A stretch of DNA of 64,000 nt from JAVJSU01 sp040219275. Its GTDB lineage: Bacteria > Chloroflexota > Anaerolineae > Aggregatilineales > Phototrophicaceae. A program made the position numbers and the translations under genes. The first letter of the stretch is position 1; every line of letters begins with the position of its first letter. Below, one piece after another: positions 51,704-60,223 of the stretch. A model generated the notes under the pieces. The model did not search any database and was not told the origin of the DNA. It saw only the letters and a list, made by a program, of their open reading frames with translations. The stretch covers positions 186,001 to 250,000 of the forward strand of contig JAVJSU010000024.1 of NCBI GenBank assembly GCA_040219275.1, given 5' to 3'.

Positions 51704-52999
51704 TTATCCATTAACAAAGATCGGATCAGCGATTATACTGCCGCTCTTTTCTGCATTATTGAGGCGTAGAATTGCCTGTGCGAGTTTTTTGGGATCATGT
51801 CGCCACGGGCGTTCTTCGTCTGTTAAATCAGTATAACGCACCTCATAACGCTGTAAAATCTCATGATTTTCCGGGACAGGTGTGACGTAAAATGTGTTCT
51901 GTCCTGCGTTTTCCGATGGATATGCGTTATTTGCTAGCACTGCCTGAAAGACACCTCTTCCGATGTGTTTCTCGAGAGCAAGTACGTGATCTGCCACGGT
52001 GAAAGCTGTGGTTTCTCCGGGTTGGGTGGCAACATTACAAATATAGATTTTATAAGCGCTAGTCGCCCTGAGTGCATCCGCAATACCCTTTACGAGCATG
52101 TTGGGGATGATACTGGTATAGAGGCTTCCCGGACCTATTACAATAATATCCGCATCCAGGATAGCATCCACACTGCCTGGAAACGCTTCAGCATCCTCAG
52201 GGATGATGCTCAGTTGCTCAATTTGTCCGCCCACTTCGCTGATTTTCGATTCACCTTGAATTTTGAGCGGGTTTGATTTTCCCGGCACTTTGATTGATGC
52301 GACAAGGTTAATATCTTCGAGCGTTGCCGGCAAGACCCGACCTTGGATATTTAAAACCCGCTCCACTTCGGTCAGCGCGGTTTCTAAGCCGCCACTAACC
52401 CCTGCTAAAGCGGCGATGAACAGGTTTCCGAATGAATGTCCGCCCAGATCACCATTTTCAAAGCGATATTGGAACAATTGAGTCATCAAGCTCTCGTCAT
52501 CAGCAAGCGCGGCGATATTGTTTCTTAAATCACCGGGTGGTAGCACACCCAATTCACGCCGTAACCTGCCAGAACTGCCACCATCATCCGCAACAGTGAC
52601 CACGGCTGTGATGTTACTCGTAAAGGGTTTTATGCCTCTCAAAACCGATGGTAAGCCTGTTCCGCCACCAAGTGCAACAACACGTAACCCTTTTTGGCGT
52701 TTACTGTGGGCATAAACGACATCGATGACATGACCAGATTGGTGGCGACGATAAGGGGCAAGCAAATTATTTGTGAGCTTAACCAGACTTATTGAAACTA
52801 TCGCGCTACCCACACAAATGCTCAAAACAATATTGAGCCAGTTTACCTCGCTAGTGTTAAGAGTTGTCCTGAAGGTCTCCAGCAAAATCAGCGCGATGCC
52901 AAGCGCGACCAAACCCACGCCCAGTGTTGCCAGAATCAACCAACGTTTGATCCCTATGCCTAGCGTAAACCATTTAAAGATGACGTGAAGTTTAACCAT
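51704..52999 (-). CDS. yvcK: YvcK/CofD-like protein with N-terminal membrane anchor
   Basis: The 431-residue protein has two N-terminal transmembrane helices (about 15-40 and 48-72). The YvcK domain follows: VVALGGGTGLPSVLRG, then TVTVADDGGSSGRLRRELG in the form VVTVADDGGSSGRLR, LPPGDLRNN and IGPGSLYTS. YvcK proteins bind UDP-sugars and adjust carbon flow between gluconeogenesis and cell-wall synthesis in Firmicutes; standard YvcK lacks the helices. Its place directly ahead of gap, pgk and tpiA fits that role. Its ATG overlaps the stop of the upstream TIGR01906-type gene by one base (TAATG). Confidence 0.88.
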   Translation of the reverse strand: MVKLHVIFKWFTLGIGIKRWLILATLGVGLVALGIALILLETFRTTLNTSEVNWLNIVLSICVGSAIVSISLVKLTNNLLAPYRRHQSGHVIDVVYAHSKRQKGLRVVALGGGTGLPSVLRGIKPFTSNITAVVTVADDGGSSGRLRRELGVLPPGDLRNNIAALADDESLMTQLFQYRFENGDLGGHSFGNLFIAALAGVSGGLETALTEVERVLNIQGRVLPATLEDINLVASIKVPGKSNPLKIQGESKISEVGGQIEQLSIIPEDAEAFPGSVDAILDADIIVIGPGSLYTSIIPNMLVKGIADALRATSAYKIYICNVATQPGETTAFTVADHVLALEKHIGRGVFQAVLANNAYPSENAGQNTFYVTPVPENHEILQRYEVRYTDLTDEERPWRHDPKKLAQAILRLNNAEKSGSIIADPIFVNG

Positions 53000-53721
53000 T
53001 AGTTGGCTATTCTACCCCATCGCCACGTAGAGAATAGGATGATCGTCGCCACTATAAGTGTCATTCCACCAATAACAAGGGCGGCATCGAACCAGAATTG
53101 CTCAGGAAAGAGCCTTATTAGAGTGTCTGAAAAGGCAAAACGCCATGTTCCGGCTTCAAAGAACATCTCATGGAACGTATCGAAGAATAAATCCCATGCA
53201 AAAAGCGCGAAGAAAATAATTGACACCAACAGACATATTGTAAATAAAGCCCCGTTAAATAAGCCAATTTGCAAATCCGCACGAAGGGATTTCTGTCTCC
53301 ACATGCCAATTGAAGTGATTGTGAAGGCAATCGCTATGATGACCAGAAGCAAATAGGCACTGCGAGTCACAACTTTGACATCTTCCATGTGATGCAGTTC
53401 GCTTGAGTTATAAAGCGATGAGCCATCGGGAAAAGTCAAATCACCTAGATAACTAATATCCGAATCGTTGAGCAGATAATCTAAGGCATAGGGCGCATAT
53501 TCAAGGCGGTCATCTGTAGTAAAGCCATAGATATCTTCAGGGAAGCCAGGGCGATTATATTCGACTTGTAGAAATAGAGGACTCATTACAAGCCGCACGC
53601 TAATCAGAATGAGCAAAATCGGTACAGAGATGGTCAGGAATAGGCGTAAGAGACCCCGTACAAAAGGGTTTACTCTATAGGTGACTTTTTCTACTTGATG
53701 AGTTGCAGTGCTATCAACCAA
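52999..53721 (-). CDS. TIGR01906/DUF1461-type integral membrane protein
   Basis: I start at TTG 53721, where GGAG stands eight bases upstream; the frame is open further into the preceding gene but there it is only an overlap. The 240-residue product has helices at about 25-45, 115-137, 150-175 and 200-228, and the family hallmark EYNRPGFPEDIYGF with TTDDRLEYAPYALDYLL in an external loop. The family is common in Firmicutes and Chloroflexota, and its function is unknown. It is coupled to yvcK by a one-base overlap. Confidence 0.82.
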   Translation of the reverse strand: MVDSTATHQVEKVTYRVNPFVRGLLRLFLTISVPILLILISVRLVMSPLFLQVEYNRPGFPEDIYGFTTDDRLEYAPYALDYLLNDSDISYLGDLTFPDGSSLYNSSELHHMEDVKVVTRSAYLLLVIIAIAFTITSIGMWRQKSLRADLQIGLFNGALFTICLLVSIIFFALFAWDLFFDTFHEMFFEAGTWRFAFSDTLIRLFPEQFWFDAALVIGGMTLIVATIILFSTWRWGRIAN

Positions 53722-53749
53722 AGTGGTTGCTCCAAAATAGGGTACAGAA

Positions 53750-55363
53750 TTACCGCAATTGATCCGTGTTTCCTGATAATAGAAAATTGATGACCAATGA
53801 GTCAACCAATGTTTCAACCGGTGCGCGATCATCGGTAAATACGGTGTTTGATCGTTGAATGGGTACAAGTGCGGGAATACTCGTCCCCATAACTTCTGCC
53901 AGAATAGGGTGGGCGTCAACATCCATCGCATCGAGATTTAGTTGTAGATTTGCTGAATCTGTCGATTGCACTGTCGCATACAATATTGTGTTAAAAGAAT
54001 TGGGTACATCAATTGCATGAATAGTCGGGAATACATAACTCATTGTTGTCGTCATTGCATCAACAAGACGGCGGTCAGTTGCTGTTCTACCAACATTAAT
54101 TGCTACCACGCCATCCGATGAGAGATGATCTCGAATTTCTTCGAAAAATTCAACAGTCGTTAAATGCCATGGAATATAAGGCGGTCGGTAAGCATCAATG
54201 GCGATCACACTATATAGACGATCTAAATGCCTGAGTACATACCTTCCGTCTTCAGCATGGACGGTTAGATTGGGCATCATCGTTGTGTTCATATCAAAAT
54301 AACGAGCACCAGCATTAATGATTTCAGGGTCAATTTCTACACCATCCATCGGAATATCCCCATATACCTCAATATATTGTCTCGGTATAGTGCCGGTTGC
54401 TAAGCCTATGACCAGTAATGAGTCAACGTCACCGGGCACATGTGGAGGGGCATTAAAGTAGGGCGCTGTAAGGAAATAATCCCATGTTCCGCCGTAAATA
54501 TAATCGGTTGGATGCCAGATGCTGTGTACACCTTGACCCTCATTCAAATAGAGGTAACGGTAACCGTTCGTGTCTTCTTGAACTTGAATATAGTTGTAGG
54601 CACTTTCATCGTCATAGAGCAAGGTGGCATTCGCAAGCGGTGAACGCAGGGGACCGTTGAGTGCCCATAGTGACAGCAATGCGATGATGACGGGCATCCA
54701 TAGCCAATATAGGATGCGTCCGCCTTCGCGCATTAGTCCAATTAATCCAACGATATAGAGAATACCCGCAAAAAGTAGAAAGGTTCGAAATGTGCCAAGC
54801 TCTGGAATGATAAATAGAACAGGCAGAAACGTTCCCACTAAACTACCAAGTGTGCCAATGGCGTAAATTTGCCCTGAAATTTTGCCGACTTGTAGTGGAT
54901 CCTGGATTGCCAGACGAATAGCAAAGGGCGAAACACAACCCAAAAGTGTGATAGGTATAGAAAATAAGATCAGGATCGAAATGAATGAGCCAATCGCAAG
55001 TGCCGCATCTGCATCTACCACTGCGGATGCCGCCGCCTGTACCACTGGACGAGAAATCATTGGAATCAACGCACTTAAAAACGCGCCCCAGATTAGAATC
55101 TGGTACATCGTTAAGCGATAGGGAGACCGATCTGCCCAACGACCACCGACAAAATAGCCAATAGTGAGGTAAAGCAAAATCAGCCCAATAACGTTCGCCC
55201 AGACGATGTTGCTTGTACCAAAGACGTTGCCAAGTAGGCGTGATGCGGAAAGCTCGACGGCAAGTGTGACCATACCACTTGTGAAAACGGCTATGTAAAG
55301 ATAACCGTTTTTTGCCGGAGGTGAGTTTTGGGGTGTTGATTGATTATTAGTGACTGTATTCAT
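53750..55363 (-). CDS. Membrane protein fused to a spermidine-synthase-like domain
   Basis: The 537-residue protein has about seven N-terminal transmembrane helices (residues 20-245; ELSASRLLGNVFGTS is typical of this fused group). A cytosolic Rossmann domain follows (about 260-520) with LLVIGLATGTIPRQY, MDGVEIDPEIINAG and VIAIDAYRPPYIPWHL, as in spermidine synthases. The GGG of true enzymes' GGGDG motif is here GLATG, so polyamine synthesis is doubtful. The domain probably still binds a decarboxylated or ordinary S-adenosylmethionine-like ligand. It stands just upstream of the TIGR01906 gene on the same strand. Confidence 0.85.
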   Translation of the reverse strand: MNTVTNNQSTPQNSPPAKNGYLYIAVFTSGMVTLAVELSASRLLGNVFGTSNIVWANVIGLILLYLTIGYFVGGRWADRSPYRLTMYQILIWGAFLSALIPMISRPVVQAAASAVVDADAALAIGSFISILILFSIPITLLGCVSPFAIRLAIQDPLQVGKISGQIYAIGTLGSLVGTFLPVLFIIPELGTFRTFLLFAGILYIVGLIGLMREGGRILYWLWMPVIIALLSLWALNGPLRSPLANATLLYDDESAYNYIQVQEDTNGYRYLYLNEGQGVHSIWHPTDYIYGGTWDYFLTAPYFNAPPHVPGDVDSLLVIGLATGTIPRQYIEVYGDIPMDGVEIDPEIINAGARYFDMNTTMMPNLTVHAEDGRYVLRHLDRLYSVIAIDAYRPPYIPWHLTTVEFFEEIRDHLSSDGVVAINVGRTATDRRLVDAMTTTMSYVFPTIHAIDVPNSFNTILYATVQSTDSANLQLNLDAMDVDAHPILAEVMGTSIPALVPIQRSNTVFTDDRAPVETLVDSLVINFLLSGNTDQLR

Positions 55364-55425
55364 GCCACTAATGATAGCCTAGATTAGGGCGCATATAAAG
55401 GCTCTATAGGCGAGAATTAAACAAT

Positions 55426-56676
55426 TTATAGAGGGCGTTGTGCCAGAACGACTGAGAGGTCGTCATCACGCCGGACAACAATCGTAGGTATTCGTAATAA
55501 GCGCAAGATTCCGCGTGTTTCTTCTGATGATCTGCCGCCAAATGATTCGGGATCAATCAAGATGCACATTGTTTGAATTCCACGTCTGCCAAGTATTTGC
55601 GCTTCCGTGACCCATGACTGATCTATCGATGACGTAATAATGACGAGTGTTGTCCCACGTGTAAAGTAGGGCGTTTCTAGCGTCAACATTTGCGCCAGTG
55701 AATATTTAGAGAAACTACGTGCGACAGCCAGTGTCTCTAATACACGGGTCAACTGGCGGTTGCCACGTTCCGGTTGATGCACTTCACGGTTCGGGGTGTA
55801 TGCCGCAAAGCCAAGCGCACGTTCTTGTTCTACGAAATGCTTGACCAGCGATGCCGTAATGACGACAGCATATTCTTCGCTCGAAGGCGGAATACCGCTT
55901 GATGTTGGAATGATTGCGCCGGTTTGCCCGATGCGTTGAATACCGGGGGCTTCTACAAGTGACGATGCTGAAAAATCTGTGAATAGCCAGATGTCTACCA
56001 GCGGATCAATTTCAAATTCTTTAACAACAAGGCGATCTCTGCGTGCGGTAGTACGCCAATGAATACGGTTAAAACTATCACCGGGAACATAATCGCGTAC
56101 ACCAGCGGCATTGGTGGTTACATAATGGCTGCGCCGACGTTGTGCTTCACCACCGGATAACGCGCCCATAGGCAATTCAAACTTGCTGATACTTACCGTC
56201 GCCGGATAGACAATTACACGGGAGGTAGCATCAACACGGCGGGGCGAAAGGAACAATCCGAAGGGGTCGCCACTTAAAAGGGTGATGGGACCTAGTCGAA
56301 ATTCACCACGTGTTAAGCAGGGTGTAGAGACATCCCATCGGTATGTAGAGCGACCACCTAACGCCGGTACGATGTGACTTGCGCGATGACCGGGTAGGTC
56401 GGAATGGTCGCGCACTTCTAACCAGAGTTTTGGCAGAATACTGGTGTTTTTTACTGCAAAAACTTCATTTAGATTGCGTCCGACCTGCGCCCTGCGTGAT
56501 CTAGTCTTCCTGCTGATGACTAGCCATCTAACAGATGACCATGCCCAGAGGTAAGAAAGTAAAAGTAATCCGCCGAAAACATACGCCAGATTGAAGAAAA
56601 ATGTTCGCCCCGTCCCCATGCCTGCTAACAGGCATAAAATGGACAGCATATAGATGACATTTCGACGACTTTGCAT
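55426..56676 (-). CDS. DUF58-domain membrane protein, second system
   Basis: The 416-residue protein has two N-terminal transmembrane helices (about 8-25 and 27-47). A beta-rich segment (about 60-160) and then the DUF58 domain follow, with VRDYVPGDSFNRIHWRTTAR and a VWA-like region (WLFTDFSAS). This is the longer membrane-anchored DUF58 type, unlike the soluble one at 27.1 kb. It follows its MoxR partner by 6 bp. Two distinct MoxR-DUF58 modules therefore exist in this genome. Confidence 0.9.
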   Translation of the reverse strand: MQSRRNVIYMLSILCLLAGMGTGRTFFFNLAYVFGGLLLLSYLWAWSSVRWLVISRKTRSRRAQVGRNLNEVFAVKNTSILPKLWLEVRDHSDLPGHRASHIVPALGGRSTYRWDVSTPCLTRGEFRLGPITLLSGDPFGLFLSPRRVDATSRVIVYPATVSISKFELPMGALSGGEAQRRRSHYVTTNAAGVRDYVPGDSFNRIHWRTTARRDRLVVKEFEIDPLVDIWLFTDFSASSLVEAPGIQRIGQTGAIIPTSSGIPPSSEEYAVVITASLVKHFVEQERALGFAAYTPNREVHQPERGNRQLTRVLETLAVARSFSKYSLAQMLTLETPYFTRGTTLVIITSSIDQSWVTEAQILGRRGIQTMCILIDPESFGGRSSEETRGILRLLRIPTIVVRRDDDLSVVLAQRPL

Positions 56677-56682
56677 AGGTAA

Positions 56683-57669
56683 TTACCGCGCCGATGCACC
56701 GGGTACGGGGGTCGTCGTTAGCACATCCTGAACAATTGTGCGTGATGAGATGTCTTTAATACGTGCCGCTGGTCCAACGATGACACGGTGCGCCAGTGTG
56801 ACTTCAGCTAAGGCTTTTACGTCATCTGGTATGACATAATCTCTGCCTGCCATTGCCGCTCGCGTTTGTGATGTTCTAAAAAGGGCAAGTGAACCGCGAG
56901 GGCTACTACCAAGATAGACATCAGGATGTTTACGAGTCGCGGTGACGAGATCGATGATATATTTTTTCACTTCTTCGGCGACATAAACTTCGCGGGTTGC
57001 GCGCTGTGCAAGAAGCAAATCTTCAACAGAGACTACTTTTTGCATGGTATTGAGTGGATGTTCGTATTGTTGGGCGGAGAGGACAACCAATTCTTCTGCC
57101 GCGCTCGGATATCCGAGTTGGATACGCATCAGGAAACGATCAAGTTGCGCTTCAGGGAGCGGGAACGTTCCTTCATACTCAATAGGATTTTGTGTTGCTA
57201 AAATCAGGAACGGATCAAGCATAGGGTAGGTGGTACCATCAACAGTGACTTGCCGTTCTTCCATTGCTTCCAAAAGCGCCGCCTGGGTTTTTGGTGTCGC
57301 ACGATTGATTTCATCCGCAAGGACGATTTGCGACATGATAGGACCGGCGCGATATTCGAACTCACGCGATTGCTGGTTAAACATCGATATACCGGTCACA
57401 TCGGATGGGAGCATATCCGGTGTGAACTGAATACGATTGAACGACGCGCCAATTGACTTGGCAAGTGCTTTCGCCATCATCGTTTTACCAACGCCGGGAA
57501 TATCTTCTATCAAGATATGTCCCTTACTGATAAGTCCTAATACGGTTAGGCGGATTTCATTGCGCTTACCGATGATAACTTGCCCAACACTCTGGGAAAT
57601 TCGTTCAGCGACGCTTTGAATAATGCTGATATTGAGTTGTTCATTTGATGGACGGGTATTTTCAGCCAT
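56683..57669 (-). CDS. MoxR-family AAA+ ATPase, second system
   Basis: I use the ATG at 57669 (MAENTRPSNEQ); an upstream GTG at 57705 touches its own candidate ribosome-binding site. The 328-residue protein has Walker A DIPGVGKT (56-63), Walker B IVLADEINRATPKTQ, sensor ILATQNPIEYEGTFPLPEAQ and the lid domain. GVGKT rather than GLAKT sets it apart from the ATPase at 26.1 kb. It pairs with the membrane-bound DUF58 gene 6 bp downstream and diverges from the Roadblock gene across 362 bp. Confidence 0.93.
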   Translation of the reverse strand: MAENTRPSNEQLNISIIQSVAERISQSVGQVIIGKRNEIRLTVLGLISKGHILIEDIPGVGKTMMAKALAKSIGASFNRIQFTPDMLPSDVTGISMFNQQSREFEYRAGPIMSQIVLADEINRATPKTQAALLEAMEERQVTVDGTTYPMLDPFLILATQNPIEYEGTFPLPEAQLDRFLMRIQLGYPSAAEELVVLSAQQYEHPLNTMQKVVSVEDLLLAQRATREVYVAEEVKKYIIDLVTATRKHPDVYLGSSPRGSLALFRTSQTRAAMAGRDYVIPDDVKALAEVTLAHRVIVGPAARIKDISSRTIVQDVLTTTPVPGASAR

Positions 57670-57841
57670 AATGCTCACTTTATTTTCAGAGATTGCTATA
57701 AGCACCTCTTAGCTTACGATAATCGTAGAAAATTCACCTTACGTCTGCCCTACGATACACCCTCAACAGTATAATGGAAGTTCCTATTGTGAACAGGCTT
57801 AACCTATGCGGGTGAATTTGTATCACTAGACCTGTGGTGAC

Positions 57842-57869
57842 TTGCTGTTTAACTCAGGTTTAGTATAAT
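57842..57869 (+). promoter_or_regulatory. Promoter candidate for the Roadblock gene
   Basis: TTGCTG (57842-57847), a 16-bp spacer and TATAAT (57864-57869). It would leave a leader of about 155 nt before the ATG at 58032, long enough for a regulatory structure. Confidence 0.5.
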
Positions 57870-57988
57870 ATGCAAGGGTAAAAGCAGTTTAAGTTCTCTT
57901 ATTCCTAAGTTTGTTGTTTCGGATTATACTTGTTTATATAGAGATGTACTTTAATTGTCTCTTTGGTGATGATACTCGGATAACTTTC

Positions 57989-58016
57989 ACCCGGCATTTT
58001 CACCGGGTCACTTTTT
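57989..58016 (+). promoter_or_regulatory. Leader hairpin with T-run before the Roadblock ribosome-binding site
   Basis: ACCCGG (57989-57994) pairs with CCGGGT (58003-58008) around an 8-nt loop, followed three bases later by TTTTT and then AGGAGC of the ribosome-binding site. It has the form of a weak terminator or attenuator. Confidence 0.5.
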
Positions 58017-58031
58017 GAGAGGAGCAAGACT

Positions 58032-58403
58032 ATGGCGAAATCGCGGACTGAACTGATGGTGGATCGTCTGCGGGACCTCCAAGCCACAACACCGGAAATT
58101 GATGCTTCCGCCGTAGTGAGTGTTGATGGTCTTATTATGGCATCGTCGCTACCGGCAGGTATCGAGGAAGATCGCGTATCGGCTATGTCTGCGGCAATGC
58201 TTTCACTTGGCGAACGTATCTCCGGTGAACTCGGACGCGGTCTGCTCGATCAGGTTTATATCAAGGGTAAGCTTGGTTATGTTATCCTGATGTCTGTTGG
58301 TGAGGAAGCGGTTTTAACGACATTGGTGCGTGAAGGCGCGAAACTTGGTTTGATCTTTCTGGATATGCGCCGAACCGCTGACGACCTCGAACAACTCGTA
58401 TAA
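58032..58403 (+). CDS. Roadblock/LC7-domain protein
   Basis: The 123-residue protein is a single Roadblock/LC7 domain: ASAVVSVDGLIMASSLP, then MSAAMLSLGERISGEL and YVILMSVGEEAVLTTLV. Such proteins (MglB-like) dimerise and act on small Ras-like GTPases as activating or scaffold partners. A candidate partner GTPase is encoded at 61906-62436, about 3.5 kb downstream on the other strand. AGGAGC precedes the ATG. Confidence 0.9.
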   Translation: MAKSRTELMVDRLRDLQATTPEIDASAVVSVDGLIMASSLPAGIEEDRVSAMSAAMLSLGERISGELGRGLLDQVYIKGKLGYVILMSVGEEAVLTTLVREGAKLGLIFLDMRRTADDLEQLV

Positions 58404-58460
58404 CTTTTGTTAGCATTTTAGTGTGTAATAATACCACACGCGATAATTTACCTCACTGAA

Positions 58461-58500
58461 CGGCGGGATGAGCAATCTTCCCGCCGCAGTTTTTGTTTTT
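58461..58500 (+). terminator. Terminator or attenuator between the Roadblock gene and pyrG
   Basis: CGGCGGGA (58461-58468) pairs perfectly with TCCCGCCG (58479-58486) around a 10-nt loop, followed by CAG and two T5 runs. The T-tract ends 17 bp before the pyrG ATG, with no room for a promoter after it, so pyrG transcription must pass this structure. Confidence 0.85.
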
Positions 58501-58516
58501 GATATAGGTGAGAATA

Positions 58517-60205
58517 ATGTCACAACCTAAGTATATATTCTGTACCGGCGGTGTAGTAAGTTCTGTAGGTAAGGGCGTTACTGCGGCGGCGATTGGGCGC
58601 ATCTTAAAGGCGCGTGGGCTAAAAGTGGCAATCCAAAAACTTGATCCATATTTGAATGTTGATCCTGGAACAATGAGTCCCTATCAACATGGTGAAGTTT
58701 TTGTGACGGCAGATGGCGCAGAAACGGATCTTGATCTGGGTCATTATGAGCGTTTTGTCGATGAAAATTTGGATCGCACCTGCAATGTCACCGCAGGGCA
58801 GGTTTATGGGCATGTCATCGAGAAAGAACGGCGTGGTGATTATCTCGGTGGGACAATTCAGGTGATTCCCCATATCACCAATGAGATTAAACGCCGGATT
58901 GGCTTGGTCGGTAAGGAATCAAATGCTGATGTGGTTATTGTTGAAGTAGGCGGAACTGTTGGCGACATTGAAGGTCAACCCTTCTTAGAAGCTATCCGAC
59001 AGATACGTACGAGCTTACAGCGCAACGATACGCTTTACGTTCACGTTACATTTTTGCCGTATATTGGCGCTACTGGAGAACTAAAAACCAAACCGACACA
59101 GCATAGTGTACGTGACCTTCGCAGTACAGGTATTCAACCGAACGTAATTATCGCCCGGACAGATTATCCGGTTAGCAAGGAAGTCGTGCAGAAAATTGCT
59201 TTGTTCTGTGATGTTGATCCTGAAGCGGTGATTGCGCTGGAAACAACTGATTTGCTGTATGATGTGCCTTTGGTACTTGAAGATAGTGGCTTAGGGGACT
59301 ATATCGTTGAGCAATTAAAGTTGGACGCGAAACCATCTGACCTCACAGATTGGCGCAACATGATTAAGAAGATGCGCGCCGCAAACGATACCGTACGTAT
59401 TGGGGTCGTTGGTAAATACGTCGAACTTCATGATGCGTACATGAGTGTAAAAGAAGCCGCTTATCATGCCGCTAGCTCACTGGGGAAAAATCTTGAGATC
59501 GAGTGGATACATTCTGGTTCGCTGGAAAAAGATAAGGGCTGGGACAAGCTTGATAGCGTCGACGGAATCATTGTTCCCGGTGGATTTGGCTATCGTGGGG
59601 TAGAGGGAAAAATCCTCGCGGCGCGGTATGCCCGTGAGCGTAATGTCCCGTACCTCGGATTGTGTTTAGGGATGCAGACACTTTGTATTGAATTTGCACG
59701 CCATGCGCTGGGTTATGAGGACGCAAACAGTTCAGAGTTCGACGTGACAAGCGAGCATAGCGTGATTGATCTGATGCCCGATCAACGTGATATTATTGAC
59801 ATGGGTGGGACGATGCGTCTAGGGATTTACCCATGTTCGCTAAAAGAAGGCACAAACGCGTGGAAATCCTACAATGAAGCTGAAAGCGTGAATGAACGTC
59901 ATCGTCATCGTTTTGAGTTCAATAATGACTTTCGCACCGTATTTGAAGAAAACGGTGCGATTTTTAGCGGTTTAAGCCCTGATGGTCGACTTGTCGAAAT
60001 TGTTGAGATTAAAGATCATCCATTTATGGTGGGTTCACAATTTCACCCTGAGTTCGCTAGCCGTCCTAATTTGCCGCATCCACTATTTCGTGCATTCGTT
60101 GAAGCGGCGGTCACGCATCGTGGGAAGATGAAACTATCTACATCCGATTCTGAAAACGGATATATTTCGCCTGATAAGCAAGTAAAAGAAACATTGGACT
60201 CGTAG
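58517..60205 (+). CDS. pyrG: CTP synthase
   Basis: The ATG at 58517 is preceded by GGTGAG; an in-frame GTG at 58508 lies inside that element. The 562-residue enzyme has the synthetase P-loop GGVVSSVGKGVTAA and the motifs FVTADGAETDLDLGHYERF and IVEVGGTVGDIE. The glutaminase domain has the nucleophile Cys in YLGLCLGMQ and the His/Glu pair near FHPEFASRP. It aminates UTP to CTP with glutamine. A terminator-like hairpin just upstream suggests control by attenuation. It lies 18 bp before the adenosine-deaminase-like gene. Confidence 0.96.
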   Translation: MSQPKYIFCTGGVVSSVGKGVTAAAIGRILKARGLKVAIQKLDPYLNVDPGTMSPYQHGEVFVTADGAETDLDLGHYERFVDENLDRTCNVTAGQVYGHVIEKERRGDYLGGTIQVIPHITNEIKRRIGLVGKESNADVVIVEVGGTVGDIEGQPFLEAIRQIRTSLQRNDTLYVHVTFLPYIGATGELKTKPTQHSVRDLRSTGIQPNVIIARTDYPVSKEVVQKIALFCDVDPEAVIALETTDLLYDVPLVLEDSGLGDYIVEQLKLDAKPSDLTDWRNMIKKMRAANDTVRIGVVGKYVELHDAYMSVKEAAYHAASSLGKNLEIEWIHSGSLEKDKGWDKLDSVDGIIVPGGFGYRGVEGKILAARYARERNVPYLGLCLGMQTLCIEFARHALGYEDANSSEFDVTSEHSVIDLMPDQRDIIDMGGTMRLGIYPCSLKEGTNAWKSYNEAESVNERHRHRFEFNNDFRTVFEENGAIFSGLSPDGRLVEIVEIKDHPFMVGSQFHPEFASRPNLPHPLFRAFVEAAVTHRGKMKLSTSDSENGYISPDKQVKETLDS

Positions 60206-60223
60206 AGTTAAGGTACATAGCGT

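Larger units (their letters stand above)
57670..58031. other. Longest intergenic region: divergent promoters and leader
   Basis: The 362-bp gap between the MoxR gene (-) and the Roadblock gene (+) holds no credible coding sequence; a 60-codon minus-strand frame overlaps the Roadblock ribosome-binding site and has no coding character. I see a plus-strand promoter candidate and a leader hairpin, given separately. On the minus strand TTGCTATAA (around 57703-57711) is an imperfect -10-like match close to the MoxR start. Confidence 0.7.

Noticed and set aside
53722..53931. N-terminal extension of the TIGR01906-type protein
   Set aside because: It lies entirely in or against the end of the preceding gene in another frame; the TTG at 53721 with GGAG gives the usual family length.
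57905..58087. 60-codon minus-strand frame in the largest intergenic gap
   Set aside because: It has low-complexity composition, no ribosome-binding site, and overlaps the leader and start of the Roadblock gene.
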